A stretch of DNA of 62,683 nucleotides, taken from the NCBI GenBank assembly GCA_018398765.1, contig JAHBMJ010005476.1, positions 7,334 to 70,016 of the forward strand, given 5' to 3'. How positions within the stretch are numbered: position 1 is the stretch's first letter; each line of letters starts with the position of its first letter. Below are positions 10,561-23,385 of this stretch, piece by piece. The notes beneath the pieces are model-generated. The model had not been told where the DNA came from. It ran no database searches and was given only the letters and a program-made list of their open reading frames with translations. This stretch comes from Chromera velia (lineage: Eukaryota > Sar > Chromeraceae). The position numbers and the translations under genes are program-made.

Positions 10561-12212
10561 GAACAGATCAAGCAAAAGGCATCCGCAGCCGCCAAAGAGG
10601 CTTCATGTCGTCTCTCTTATAAAATCGAAAAGCATAGAAGAAACAAAAAAGGGCATCGAAGAAGGAAAGGGCACGCGTTTCTGTCTCTGCCGTGAGATTC
10701 AGAAGCAGCCGTTTGATGTGAACAAAAAAAAAAAAAAACATGAACATCTGACAAGATTTTCCTTCTCATAGAGCACCGACAAACGAACTTACGAACGCGA
10801 TCAAGAAAGAAAAGGAACGCCGGATACAACGAAAAGAATAGACTTCTCACTCCATCTCTACCCCACTTCTTAATTTGTCAGGATGGTCGACTCTGTCTGT
10901 CTTCACAAAAGTGGAGAGACTCCTCTCTCTATTTGTACATCGTACTTCGAATAAAGTGGGCACTCGCTCCCTCAACTTCCTTCCCTCTTTCGCATTCTCT
11001 TCTCCGTATTGGACACGTACGGAAAGAAGACGTCCATGAGCAAAAACAGGACAACGAGACAAAAAAAAGTCGGAGAAGAAGAAAGAACCCGCAGTACTGC
11101 GCCTCTACTTCTCGTGCTCCTCTTTTCTTGTTCGCATCTGTCCTCATGCAACGAAACTGCCGCCCGCGTCATGCTCAATTGTTTAATTTGCATGGATTCT
11201 GTCTGCCCTGATTGATGTGTCCCTTGATAAAAAACCCTTACTTCAAGTTTTTGCTTATTTAAAAAAAAACAAAAAGAGAAAGCCCCCTCTGCATGGGCCA
11301 CACAAACTCCCCTTCCATTTATCGCTACAGTACACAAACAAAGTGAGCGAAAGGCAAAAAAAAGCGAGTCGGAAGAGTCGAGAGACGACTCTCTCGGGGA
11401 CCACCTCATGGACCAGAAAAGTCACATCCCCTCACGTGGATTTAAAGTTACAATTAAGGAGGGGAAGAAAGAGATGTACAAGAATCAGGGTGTCTTACAC
11501 AGAGAGCAATCCTTTCAAACAGCATGTGGAACGCACGGAAGAACAGACAACCGACTCACTTTCCGATGAACACCAGGCAGATAGTCAGTGCAGATGGAAA
11601 CACATGGAGGGACATTGACGATTAATTCAATGTGCCTTGAACCTCTGCCAGAGAACCAAACAAAATAAGAAGTAGGTCAGAAAAAAAAGTCTTCGGGGTC
11701 CCGATGGAAAGAAGAAGTTCGGTTCCCTTCCAGCTCTTGACAACAAATGTCATTTTGCCGCATCCCTCCTGCAGCTAGAAGGGGAAGGGGTCAACCAGAG
11801 GAGGAGCTTCTGCATGGGTGGGGAGGGAGACCCATGCACCCATGCTCGAATAAACGAACGGCGGTGTCCAGCCGATTGGTTTGGAAAGACATCGATCGTC
11901 TTCAGAAGAGAGAGAGAGANNNNNNNNNNNNNNNNNNNNNNNNNNNNNNNNNNNNNNNNNNNNNNNNNNNNNNNNNNNNNNNNNNNNNNNNNNNNNNNNN
12001 NNNNNNNNNNNNNNNNNNNNNNNNNNNNNNNNNNNNNNNNNNNNNNNNNNNNNNNNNNNNNNNNNNNNNNNNNNNNNNNNNNNNNNNNNNNNNNNNNNNN
12101 NNNNNNNNNNNNNNNNNNNNNNNNNNNNNNNNNNNNNNNNNNNNNNNNNNNNNNNNNNNNNNNNNNNNNNNNNNNNNNNNNNNNNNNNGGGGGGGGGGGG
12201 GGGAAGAGATAA

Positions 12213-12674
12213 CTCTTCGACTCCGACCCCACTCGGTTCTTTTTCGACTCCTCCAATCAACCTGGTGCCCCTCCCAATTCCCTTCCCCCCCAGGATAGAC
12301 GAATTTCCTCACTCCTCACTCTTCTTCCCCTTCGCCTCTCCGGCCCAAAATCACATTTCTTATTTCTGTCTGCGTGCTGCCACTCAGTTACTTTGCTGGT
12401 ACTCTTATTGCCGTCCGACTGAATTGCTTTGCCTGCGTTGTCTCTCTTCGACTCCGACCCCACTCGGTTCTTTTTCGACTCCTCCAATCAACCTGGTGCC
12501 CCTCCCTATTCCCTTCCCCCCCAGGATAGACGAATTTCCTCACTCCTCACTCTTCTTCCCCTTCGCCTCTCCGGCCCAAAATCGCATTTCTTATTTCTGT
12601 CTGCGTGCTGCCACTCAGTTACTTTGCTGGTACTCTTATTGCCGTTCGACTGAATTGCTTTGCCTGCGTTGTCT
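12213..12674. repeat. 231-bp tandem duplication (two copies) beside the N gap
   Basis: Copies begin at 12213 and 12444, each opening ctcttcgactccgacccc, and differ at only a few positions. The first copy starts directly after the poly-G edge of the gap, so further copies could be missing from the assembly. Confidence 0.9.
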
Positions 12675-12919
12675 CTCCCGTGACGTTAAATGATCAGTTG
12701 TGCACATCCACTTCATCGAGCAGACAGGAAGACACGCACATGCCCGAAGAGACATGCAGAGACCAAACCGACTGCATGAAATTAATGAGAGAAGGTATTT
12801 ACAGCGATTTCTTCTCCAACGGAGGACCTGCAATAAACTCTCACGACCCGGATTGAACAACCAGTGTGCATGCATGTGCCCCCTTAGAGTTTGTCACACC
12901 TTGAAAGCAAAAACAAAGC

Positions 12920-12950
<31 letters not shown>

Positions 12951-14139
12951 AACCCAGCTGCAGCTTTGAGAACGACTGAAAGATCGATGGGAGAAATGAA
13001 ATGAAGCAGTAACGAAGACCGGCGCCCGACTGAATTCGAACGGCTTTCTTGTGGAGAGATTTTCGCTGACTCTTTTCATCTCTCCCTCTTTTCCCTTGCC
13101 CCAACCTCTCTCTCTCTCTTTCTCTCTCTCTCTCAGTTGACAGAGAGAATCGCAAGAAAGAATGCCAAACATGAGACTGCATTCAGAAAAAGAATTCTGT
13201 ATGAAAATGAATGCAGGAAGAAAGGAAACCATGAAACAGACTGCCGTTTGGGGGGGGNGGGGGGGGGGGGGGGAAGAACTATCGATACTTGATCTTTTCC
13301 ATGCTTCGTTTCTTCAGTCAGTGCAAGATGTTTGCAGATTCTTCGTGCATACAGAAGAAAGAGGACAGAAGAAAGTGGTTGAAGATTGTTTTGAATTGCA
13401 TTGCCACACAGGAAGGAATGAGGACCTCTTTTAAGCACGTCTTTGAACTTTAAACAATTCATATAACTGAACTGACTGGCGTCGTTCAAGCCATTGACCG
13501 ACCTTGTCTTTCCCCTTTCTTCTGTATCCGTTCAGCAAGGAGTGAAAGAATTGAAGCGGGGAAGAAACAAGGTAGTACCACCACAATGGAACAACGCCGG
13601 GTACCATTGACGCACGCAACGACGCACCAAAATCCGTGGAACAACGCAGAGTACCCCCCTTCCCCACTACCGAAGGAAGGACAGGTCTCCTTCCGTCTCC
13701 ACTCCTAATGCGGGTAAGAAGGAACAAACGAAAGAAGGACAAGAAAGGCTCTTCTCAAGCACACCTCCACGAACGCACAAAAACATCACGCTGACTGATC
13801 CCTTGTAAAGACAGGGGATGGAAACTGGCTGGAGGGGTGCGAGGAGATATTAATATACGCATGGAAGGAACATGAAGGGAGGCGAAACTGGGACGGGGGG
13901 AAAGAAACAGAAAGATTTGAGTAACAAGACAGACAGGAACGGGCCAACCAAGACACCGTGTAACGTTCTTTTGCATGCATGCAGGAGGCACGGCGCTGTT
14001 CCTCATTTTCACACGCACCGATTGTTGCCCCACATACAACTTGACACAGACAGAATTCCTGGTCAGAACAAAAAGATAAGAAGACAAGAAGAGAGGTACA
14101 AATACGTGTATGCAAGTGCAAGTGGACGCCTGACTGCCT

Positions 14140-14193
14140 GTGGATGGATGGACGGACGGATGGATGGTTGGATGGATGGATGGATGGATGGAC

Positions 14194-14227
<34 letters not shown>

Positions 14228-14256
14228 ATGGACGGATGGACGGATGGGTGGATGGA
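14140..14256. repeat. (GGAT/GGAC)n minisatellite
   Basis: Tetranucleotide repeats TGGA with GGAC variants run for about 115 bp. Both strands give artificial frames ([10 protein letters not shown] on plus, [10 protein letters not shown] on minus). Confidence 0.9.
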
Positions 14257-14777
14257 AGCAATCCATCACACACCGATCGATTCCTCTGCCTGAACTCAAA
14301 CGGATTGACGAAATACAGAGAGTACGCAGTGATTTTTGTTCGTTCTTTTGTTCTGTCCTGCCTATTATGTTTTTCACTTTCCGTGACACAAGAGCCACAC
14401 TGCATTGCCTGTCTCTCGATGGACCTCCACAATCTTTTTTCTGAAAGCTTCCCTTAGTTCGACGTTGACTGCCGCGAGATGAAATGAAAGAAAAAGAAGA
14501 AGAAGAAGACCAGAAAGGCGCATAGAAACAAAGGCGAACGTTCTCTCCCCCTCTCCGGGGGATCGGCTCTCTTCTCTTCTCTCGGAAGACGAGAGGGCCC
14601 AAGGAAAGAAAGAAAGAACGATTAGAGCTCAGAAAATGGAAGAACAGTCGTTCACTCACCGACTCCCTCATGTAGTCACTTGACGACTTGTCGAGTGAGG
14701 CATTTAAGAAGAACTTCGTGATGGGCCAGGAGAGTCACCAACAATTTCTTCCACGTAACGGAAAGAAAAGAAAGGAG

Positions 14778-15461
14778 CTAGGTGAAGAAGCCAGGCGCGG
14801 CTGCATCATACGGAGGGGAGTTCTCCATGTACACCGGGGTCGGGGCCTGCGGGAGGCCATTGTTGTGGTAGACGTTCGAGAGGTTCTGCACATGCACAGG
14901 GGGCGATCCCACAATCATGCCGGGGTAGGAGGACGGCGATGACGCGCCCACTCTTCTCCCGACTGCAGCCCCCGAAGCGGTCGTGAGAGACGAGTAGTGC
15001 ATCATCGTCTGAGGAGGCTGCGAGAGAGTGGGGGAAGGAGGAGGTCCTGCCTCAGGCTGCTGGACGGTCATCGAGGGGGTGTAGAAGGGAGGAGCGGCTG
15101 CCGACGGTTGGCGGGACAGGATCGGGTTCGTGTGGGTGTGGGGGGGGAAATCTAGGAGCGGGGGTTGGGGGTGAGCGTGAGGTTGGGGGTGTGGAGTGGT
15201 TCTAGCTTGGGGTGGGGGTGGGACATTCACTTTTGGGTTCTGGAGGTGTTTTGCCGCCAGTCCCAGGATTTTGCGCACGCAGTTGGTGATGAGTGCCGTG
15301 CACTTGCTCACGTTCTGTTGTGTGCCTGACACCACTACCCGTCGGAGTCTGGTGGGCATGTTCGGGGAAGGCAGTGGAAGAGCTCCGGGGAGAGTCGTGA
15401 GAGTCTGCACACAGAGATAGGGACAAGGGAATTTTGGTACGCTTGGACTCTACAGTACAGA

Positions 15462-15496
<35 letters not shown>

Positions 15497-15567
15497 GCAC
15501 GCACGCACGCACGCACGCATGCACGCGCGTATACACGCACGCTTGCACGCCCGCAAGCCCACACGCC

Positions 15568-15665
<98 letters not shown>

Positions 15666-18302
15666 GTCAGAAAGACCAACAGGCAGATAACATGGTTCTC
15701 CTCAACGTGGACAGAGAGAAATGAAGAAAAACACAACGAAAAGATACACTCCGACGGTATTCCACTCACCAGGAGCGTGTAGATATGCACAGCCATCTCC
15801 TGTGCTGCCCCTGTTGCCTCAATCCCGAGGCTTTCCGTGATGTCCCTCACCCTTCCCATCTGCACAATCTCCCTGTTGCCTATGTCGACGCACGCACCAC
15901 TCGACAGCTGGAACTCAGAGATCTTCGCACCCTTCTTGCCGACCAGCTGAAAGGAGAATCACACAATCATTCATGCACACAATGCGATTGTTACTCTCTG
16001 CCGATGGACACGAACATTACTTTCTCGCTGTCAGCCACAGAAGTTATGTGTTTTTTTCTTCTTTCCTTTTTTCCATCAACAGATGAAGTCAGGCGGAAAA
16101 GATGACAAAACTGTCTGCGTGCACCAATAGAGACAGCCACACACCAACAAAAATACAGCGAGATACAGACACGCACGCATGCAGGAGGAATGAATACGGG
16201 GGAACAATTGGTCCATCCCTGGGGCTCCTTTCATCAATCTTGCCCTCTTTAGTAGAAGCAATCTTGCCCCCGGCCGGATTGATGGCGCCTTGCACACATG
16301 CATGCGCCACATTCACCTCTTCACGTTGCACCATCTTTTCATCTCTTTTTCATTTCACGCCAAATTTGCATTCGATTTTATTGCATAAAATGTCGTCCAC
16401 CCCAGCCCCCCCCGAATTTTCGGAAGCTGTTGAGAACGAATTACACGCCATTGAAAACAGTTTGGAATGCAAAAAACGTCCCCTTTTGCATGCACATGTG
16501 CATGTACCTACCTGGTTGGCGATCTCGTCGGGTACCCAAAGAGTTCTCTTCACTGGCCCCCTCTTGTCTCTCGCTGTCCAAGATGCGATTTTGTTCTCCA
16601 CAAGCTCCAGTGCACCCGCGATTTGCCTCTCCGTCCCACTAATCTTCAACTCCCTCATACCGTCGGCTGAAGTAACAGAGCCGTACTGTATTTTGGCACC
16701 CGACCTGTTTTGGAACTCTCCCTTACACTTGCCTCCCCCCCCGATGAGGCGGGGGACGAAATGGGCAGGAATCCATCCCATATACTTAGTCGAATCTTCT
16801 CCCGATGCCTCCTTGTCCTGGTTCTGGTTCTGGTTCGGGCCCCCCCCAGGAATCCAGCCCCCTCCCATCGCCTCACCAGTCTGCTGAGCCGTGATCGGCG
16901 CAACCGAGGCCCCCCCAGTGATGGGGATGGGTTCCACTGGCAGGTTGTGATGGGCTGGTTGGGTGGCTGGTGGGTGGAGAGGCTGGAGAAGTCCGTTCGG
17001 ATTTCCGGTGACTGGCATCCCGTGCTGCTGTGGTTGAGTGGTCGTGGGTGACACCAGAGTGTGGTGCTGCTGCTGCTGCAGGGGAAACGGGGGGCTCCAA
17101 AAGTCCCTCGCTGTCTCACTGACATGGGCCTGGAGATGGAGAGGCTGTTGGGTGGTCAGGTACCCCATGGTATTCTGCCTCTCACTGCACGCGAGAACTG
17201 CAGCCTGAGGGGCCTCCTGATTCTGATGCTGTGCCACATTGGGGACCTGGAAAGTATTCGGGGTTTCAGAGACGGTGGTAGTTATGGGAGTTCCGTTGAT
17301 CACTCTGCAGGTGTCTCTGTCTGCGTATGCTTGCACCTGACCGTGTCCAGATGAGGGAGGGGGCATGAGCAAAGGGGCGGGCGGCCCCGACACGTCGAAG
17401 TTGGCCGGTGTGAAGGCGTTGACTCCTTCACCTCCCCCCACTCCGATTCCCAATCCCACAGCCCCAGTGCGTCCATACGTCCCGGGAGTTGCTGTTGCAG
17501 TCTGAATCTGCTGTGGGTAGGTTGGTTGGGTTGGCTGCCAGGCTGAGTGCAAGCGTGTGTGGGTGGAAATGGCATCATGGGTCTGAAGGGAGAGAAGACC
17601 CATGTCCCGTCCCTGTCCAAACCCGTCTCCCACCCCTCTGGTGGTGATGGTGGAAGGAGCGGGCCGGAAGATGGAGGAAGAGAAGGCACGGAGGGGAGCA
17701 AGAGAAGTCCCCCGGGATCCTGAGATCGTGAGCACCAGCTCAGTCTCTGCAGATGTTCCGTGAAGATTCAGTGAGCCGACTGAGATCTCAGTACCAAAAA
17801 GCGTGCGGCTGTCTTCGACCTGTCTCCTGAAATTCTCTCCCTGCTCGAACCCCCGCGCACCTGGAAGAATAATCCGGAGCGGCATGAGATCCGTGTCGTG
17901 TAAAGCACACAGAGTATCGATCACCGAAACCCTCATACCAGAGAGCGTGATTCTACTCCACCCTTCTGCGACAGCAGATAGAGGGGGAGATAATGAGTTG
18001 AAAACTCCATAGGTGGCGCAGTAAGCAGCGATGCGGTCGTCCATCAATGGTCCAGCGGGGACCAAAATGGTAGCAGACACGCGTACTCGAAGCGCACCCC
18101 CCGAAAACATCACCTTAAAGTACGATTCCGGGTCTTCGAAGTACCTCCTTGAGAACTTCAGTCTGCCTGAACCTTCCTGGCCAAAAAAGAGCCAAACCAG
18201 TCCTGTTCTTCGCGATTGAATTTCTTCCTCCCTCTCCGATTGTCTCTGTCTAAGTCCAGTCTCCAAAGATAGAAGGCCCTTGCTCCTAGCTTGTACTCTC
18301 AA
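14778..18302 (-). CDS. Multi-KH-domain RNA-binding protein, three exons seen (5' end unresolved)
   Basis: Model: complement(join(14778..15404,15770..15946,16512..18302)), phases matching. The clearest KH domain is in exon 1: [19 protein letters not shown], with a GxxG loop (GGGK). A second spans the exon 1/2 border: [10 protein letters not shown] joins [12 protein letters not shown] (GxxG = GKKG). Two earlier segments of exon 1 ([16 protein letters not shown]; and the stretch ending [17 protein letters not shown]) have KH-like strand/helix order without a proper GxxG, so they may be degenerate KH repeats. Exon 3 carries [19 protein letters not shown], another KH-like strand-helix. About 250 Gln/Pro/Gly-rich residues separate the N-terminal and central parts, and the C terminus is Pro-rich. 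The frame stays open to about 18415 without an ATG, so a short first exon probably lies upstream. KH proteins bind single-stranded RNA or DNA in splicing, stability or translation. Confidence 0.8.
15465..15660. repeat. Compound microsatellite (AC)n(ACGC)n(AC)n(AG)n in a KH-gene intron
   Basis: Alternating purine-pyrimidine sequence runs for about 170 bp, followed by an (AG)n tract to about 15660. It lies within the 15405-15769 intron. Alternating CA/CG runs of this kind can adopt Z-DNA. Confidence 0.9.
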
Positions 18303-19445
18303 GATGCTGTCAATTACGCACTTTGAGAGCAGATAACCCGTGAAGAAGAACTTTCTGAAGAAGGGATATGAAGGGATAAGTTTCGCTCTGCAAATCGAAT
18401 TTCAGTGCGGGGCTTGCGTGCGTCACCAGTTTCATCGGGGGACCCTCATGCATGTAGCGGCGGCGCGCGGCGGCGCGGTTCCGCAGGCCGCCGCTGCGTC
18501 TCATGCGCACGTACATCATTGCATGCACGCAGACTGAAGTTCACCCCTCTATAGTTCATTCCTCTAGTCACGAGTCTAGTGGCCCTAGAGTGAGATTGCT
18601 CTTAGGTGCTTACCGTGCAGCTTACGTGCGGAAGGAGAATGCAAGCTAGGATTGCATGCTCCATTTATGTTCTATTTTGTCAGTCATTAATTAGAGTTAG
18701 CTATTCATTGATCAATATAAAAAGCGTAGAAACGCATACAAATTTACTACAAAAATCTATGGATTTACGTGTATGCATTCAAGTTGTGGCCCCTGCATAC
18801 TTTTGCATGTGCTCTATCTATCCGTCGACGATACGGTTGATGCATTTCATCTTCACTGTGATTCCTGTCTATCATTGAAATATATTGAAAACATGATAAG
18901 ATTCAATGAAGTTACCGAATTTCAGATACGCGCACATTAGCGCACATACATTTATCGCTTTTCTGCTGTGTGAAAAATAAATTGGCTTTAAAATCATCTG
19001 AAGTCATCTTAAGTAATGTCTTAAGTACTCTTAAGCAATCTTAAGTAATCAATCAACTTTAAAACATCTTGTTAAAAAAAAATTAGTTTTAAAGTGGCTA
19101 CTCTATATATAAATCTATATCGCATTGCTAATGATAGCTAATGTTAATAAAGGAAAGCGGTTGAACAGTATAGAACAGTATATAAAAGTATGGTGTTACG
19201 TAGTGTTATAAGGAGTTATTGTAAGTCAAAATAAGTCTAGATTCCCCGATATGCCCCGGTGTTTCCCCAGTATATCCATTCTGATCATTCACTGCTTGAC
19301 GGCTATCAAAAAAAGCTGTTTGATTTTTTGTTGTTGTTAACTTTACTATCTGCAATTTGACTGAGAAACGGCGACAACGTTTAAGGTAAAATGTGATGTA
19401 TTGTGATAACGCCTTTGCAGCAAAGCTCGTAGAGACCAAGGCTTC
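18303..19445. other. Upstream region of the KH gene, then AT-rich intergenic DNA
   Basis: 18430-18500 is a CG-rich island (cggcggcgcgcggcggcgcgg) that probably marks the KH-gene promoter or its first exon. From 18540 to 19440 the sequence is AT-rich and shows no coding frame. Confidence 0.5.
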
Positions 19446-20745
19446 CATGCATGGGACAGTGTCGATTTCGAGATCTGGGCTGGTATCTCGTCGACGAGAT
19501 CGGAAGGTTTGACTGGGGACTGAGATTACTGAATTGGGGTAGCACCTTCAATGACGGCCTTGAGCTGCTCTGTCAAGTCGCTGTTTGTTCTCATGAGCAA
19601 AGTAGGAGTCGGCCCTTCTCCGACTCTCGTCAAGGGAATGCCGAATGACGACACAGGCCGATGGATTCGTCATTGCGAACTTTGACCCACAAATACAACC
19701 GAAGGAGCTCTGGCACTGGTCGCTTCTCTGGCTTCTTGCCTCCGTTCGCGTGGCCAAAGACTCTTCTTGCCTTCTCTGCAGCACGGAGGAACTCGACCTT
19801 CGCTGCGCTGTCCGGCTCCATTCCCTGCACGTCAGAAACGGCATGAGGTTTTCGATCTGCAGGAAGGACAGAGTAGCCTTTTGTCCCTCGAAAACGAAAG
19901 TTGACCTTTTGAATGCTGTCTTCGAACGCCCTGTAGAGCTTCTGAGCTTCTTCCGTCGGAATCCCGTCCTTCCTTGATTCCTCGCTGATGCCTGCAGAAG
20001 ACGAGAAAGGAGGGGCTCCTTTCAGGCACTTCAAGGAAAGCTTCCATCGGCGCACAGTGGAAGAAAGATCATGACCTTCTTCGTCGCTGCTCAGTCGAAG
20101 GGAACGCGCGCCCAGCTGATCACAGATGAACACTTCGCTTGCGAGAACGGGTGGCCTGGACGTCCCCGCCGGTTGGACTGGAATGGCCTGCGACATGGCA
20201 AAAGGAAGCTGATGAGTCTGCCGAGCACTTCATTCGAATTTCGGAATTCAGGAACTCAACTGTCCTGACCAAGTCGATTTTGCGGATGTCGGCGTTCTGG
20301 ATGGTGTCGATTTTGCTGCGATGCTTTCCGAAGATGATCGTCCCCTCTCCTTTGCCAAGGAACAGTTCTGTGTCCATTCCATTGTTCGTTTGGATGTTGT
20401 TTTCTGCCGCAAGCTTTCGGGGCTGCAAGGGTGGCCTTTCCTCGGCTTGCACTCCTTCATTTCGGTCTCGCCGAAGCTTCTTCTTCTCTGGAAGAACGGC
20501 TTCTTCATCTTTCTCTTCCGGTCGGTTTTCCTGGATGCCAGAAAGTCATTGGACAAGGATTGAATGCTGACAGTGCAGCTGTGTTCAGAAAAAAAAGGAA
20601 TCAAAACCCGCAAGCTGTGTCCCACCTTGTCGTCCAAATCGCCCTTCTCAACTGGTCGCCCTTGTTGTCCAAGTTTCCTCTTGTAACGGGCATTTCCAAA
20701 ACCGAAGCCGTTCCACGAGAAAAACGATCCGTTCATTTCTGACAT
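19446..20745 (-). pseudogene. Coding-like region broken across three frames (unidentified gene or pseudogene)
   Basis: Three minus-strand frames in succession look protein-like: 20745-20248 (FFSWNGFGFGNARYKRKLGQ), about 20540-20120 (GMDTELFLGKGEGTIIFGK, then RKIDLVRTVEFLNSEIRMK) and 20196-19630 (YRAFEDSIQKVNFRFRGTKG). A fourth short one ends TEQLKAVIEGATPIQ near 19537. I could not join them with GT..AG introns that keep frame, and stops lie close to each switch (for example a TGA eight codons before the ATG at 20196). It may be a real gene with introns I failed to find, or a decayed gene. No family was recognised. Confidence 0.4.
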
Positions 20746-21583
20746 CCAGGAACGGCTGGAGAAGAATGGTGGACAGAATCAAAGGGATTACATGAATGGG
20801 ACCAAAAACGGCGGAGCCTGTTGATTCCAAAAGCGGTCGTTGTGGACCGATCGAACCGACCAAGTTGTCTCAGGTTCGACAGACAGGCACCAGACAACCT
20901 TGTTGTGCGGCTGTCCTCAGAATGAAGGAGTTCACTGTGCGTGAGCTAGTGCAGTGACCTGCAGGGCCTCGATCGATCGAATGAATCCCTGCAGGAATCA
21001 AGAATGGTCAGTTCAGGCTGCATGCTGGCAGGACAGTCGGCCAATCGATCTGCCCTTCGATCTGAGTTGGGAACGATTGCAAGCTTGAACGTTGCAATGC
21101 AGTGCTGGTCGATGTTGCAAGGTTGCACTTGCTGAGCGACTCGTCGGAGATCTTGGTAGTGCACGTTGCAACGTGTTGCATTCATGCAACGACCCGCGCG
21201 CGTGTTGCAGCAACACTCGCTTATGCATACTGTTGCTGCAACATGCACAATGCAAGACAAACTGACAGATAAGAAGGGTACCGATACAGAGCTGGGAGGG
21301 TGCCTGTCGAATGATTCCGGCCTTCATGCAATCGACTTGCGATGATGAAGACCGATCCACTCGACTCTCCTATCTCCTCAGATGATCGGAGTGACCATTG
21401 CACCCAGACAGACGTCATATATCCAGCCGTCTGCTGCACAGACTGTGACGTACATATATACATAAACATATATATAGTAGCCGAATGCACCAAAGAAACT
21501 TACAATCTGAACAGATTCTTTCAACTCACTTCTGACAGGCAACTGTTTCAGTCAAATGGTCACGCCAAGAGGCTGACCAAAGC
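20746..21583. other. Upstream region of the 21584 gene with a GTTGCA cluster
   Basis: No coding frame is convincing. The notable feature is a dense set of GTTGCA/TGCAAC hexamers at 21091-21242, about 340 nt upstream of the start codon at 21584, which suggests a regulatory block. Confidence 0.5.
21091..21242. promoter_or_regulatory. Cluster of nine GTTGCA/TGCAAC hexamers
   Basis: GTTGCA begins at 21091, 21114, 21122, 21165, 21175 and 21204, and its complement TGCAAC at 21168, 21185 and 21237. Nine copies in 152 bp is far above chance, and two overlap as GTTGCAAC, a palindrome. The spacing is irregular, so this is not a simple tandem repeat. Confidence 0.5.
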
Positions 21584-23315
21584 ATGAACACCGCAATGAA
21601 GAGCAGACGGGGCATCCGTCTGTGGAGGATGGCGCGAGCGCTCTGTGTTCTTCTGGCTGTCTTCATCCAGACCTCAGAGGCAGTGAGGTTGGTCGCATGC
21701 ACTTTCCTTTCCCCCACGACTTTCAATGTTTTCAGTCACAGAAAGACCTTTCATCTTCTTCTTCTTCTTCTTTCTCCCTTTTGAATCTGATCAGGTCCCG
21801 TCATTCTGTAAAGAGGATCAGAGAAGCCTCAAGCACAGGGAGTGATGACTCTGCAGGAGTGGCGGATCTTTACCGGACCCTCTTCAGCGGTTTCAGCCCA
21901 GTTGCTGAAGAACAGAGGGAGCATCAGAGAAAGCTCTGGGTCCAGGAGGCAAAGGCTCATGTCCGAGAAGAGCGCCTGCAGAGAAGAAAGGCCAAGAGGA
22001 AGGCCCTTGCTCTGCTCCAGAAGGGAGATTGGGGTCCAATTGAAGCAAAGAAGTGAGCCTTTTACATGCGTACACTGGCTCTGTGTGCACGAAGAATGTT
22101 TGCTTCATAGTCATAGTGACAGACTGACTGACTGACTGACTGACTGACTGACTGACCAACCTCACTGGCCGACTGACGGATTGACTGACTAACTAACTGA
22201 CTAAGTGACTGACTGACTGACGGACTGACTGACTGAGTGACTGAGTGACTGACTGACTGAGTGACTGAGTGACTGAGTGACTGAGTGACTGAGTGACTGA
22301 CTGACTGACTGACTGACTGACTGACTGAGTGACTGAGTGACTGAGTGACTGAGTGACTGTGTGACTGAGTGACTGAGTGACTGACTGACTGACTGACTGA
22401 CTGACTGACTGGCTGACTGACTGACTGACCGACTGACCGACTGACTGACCGACTGACTGAGTGACTGACTGGGTGACTGATTGACTGATTGACTGACTGG
22501 CTGACTGGCTGTGCCTAGCCTACGTGAGTTGGCCCTCTGACTGAGTCCCCAAAACAATGGTTGAGAGGCCCAAAACAATGGAGTTTTTGCGCCTTTTGGA
22601 GCTCCGAGATGACGGACACTCAGAGTAGCTGACTGTCAGCATGACTTACATATACAGTGAGATCAGAAGAGCATCTGTCGTGAACAGGTAAGACTTTCTT
22701 CTTTGTGCAACAAACAATGCCGTGTTTGCTACGTAGCCGCCATTCTGATCAAAGTCTGTCGTATTTTCTGCAGCACCACGTCCGTGATTGCCCCCTCTAC
22801 GATCGAGCAGGGTGAGGTGGAGGAAGGAGGGGACGTCCCTACTCCCCCTCTGTTTCTTCCCTTCCGACCCTCCCCTCCGAGACTCCATCGTCGTCCTAAG
22901 GCCCGTCTAGCGGTCTTTCTGGATTTCACTGGTGTTCTCTTTCCTGTCGGGGAGATTGAGGGACTGGAAGGGGGGGCTGAGGGGCTCCTGCAGCTGGAAG
23001 CATCGGCAGAAGAAGGGAAGAAAAACGAAAGCCACGCCAACAGCACCGAAACCCTCGGATCCCCTGAAGCGCATGAGCGCATCGTCCTCCCCTTCGGCCC
23101 CTCTGAACTGAAGAAGGTGGAGGACAGCGCCATTGCTCTCATCCAAGAAGCCTCAAAGGTCAGACACTCCAATGAAAAAAGGGGAATGGAAACCCAGAGC
23201 CGAGCTTCCTCGCAGCGTCCGGGTGAAAAGTGGCATCTCTGGTCCCAACATTTGACAGTGATGATGGTTGTTCTTCCTCTTTGCTTGTCTCGCTGCTTAG
23301 CTAGCTGGCTGGCTA

Positions 23316-23348
<33 letters not shown>

Positions 23349-23353
23349 TTATT

Positions 23354-23385
<32 letters not shown>

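Larger units (their letters stand above)
10561..14777. other. Low-complexity region with an assembly gap; no convincing gene
   Basis: Many medium-length frames occur on both strands, but they are Lys/Arg- or Phe/Ser-rich and follow purine or pyrimidine bias, not protein-like periodicity. The region holds an N gap (11920-12188), a 231-bp tandem duplication, GAAA and CT runs (12918-12950, 13105-13135), a poly-G tract with one N (13251-13273) and a GGAT/GGAC minisatellite. A gene hidden in the gap or lost to it cannot be excluded. Confidence 0.5.

Noticed and set aside
10972-11409. Basic/Phe-rich frames on both strands
   Set aside because: Composition follows purine/pyrimidine bias; no start context, motif or splice pattern.
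14063-14671. Long frame with HPSIHPSI repeats
   Set aside because: It is the minus-strand reading of the GGAT minisatellite and has no other coding signal.
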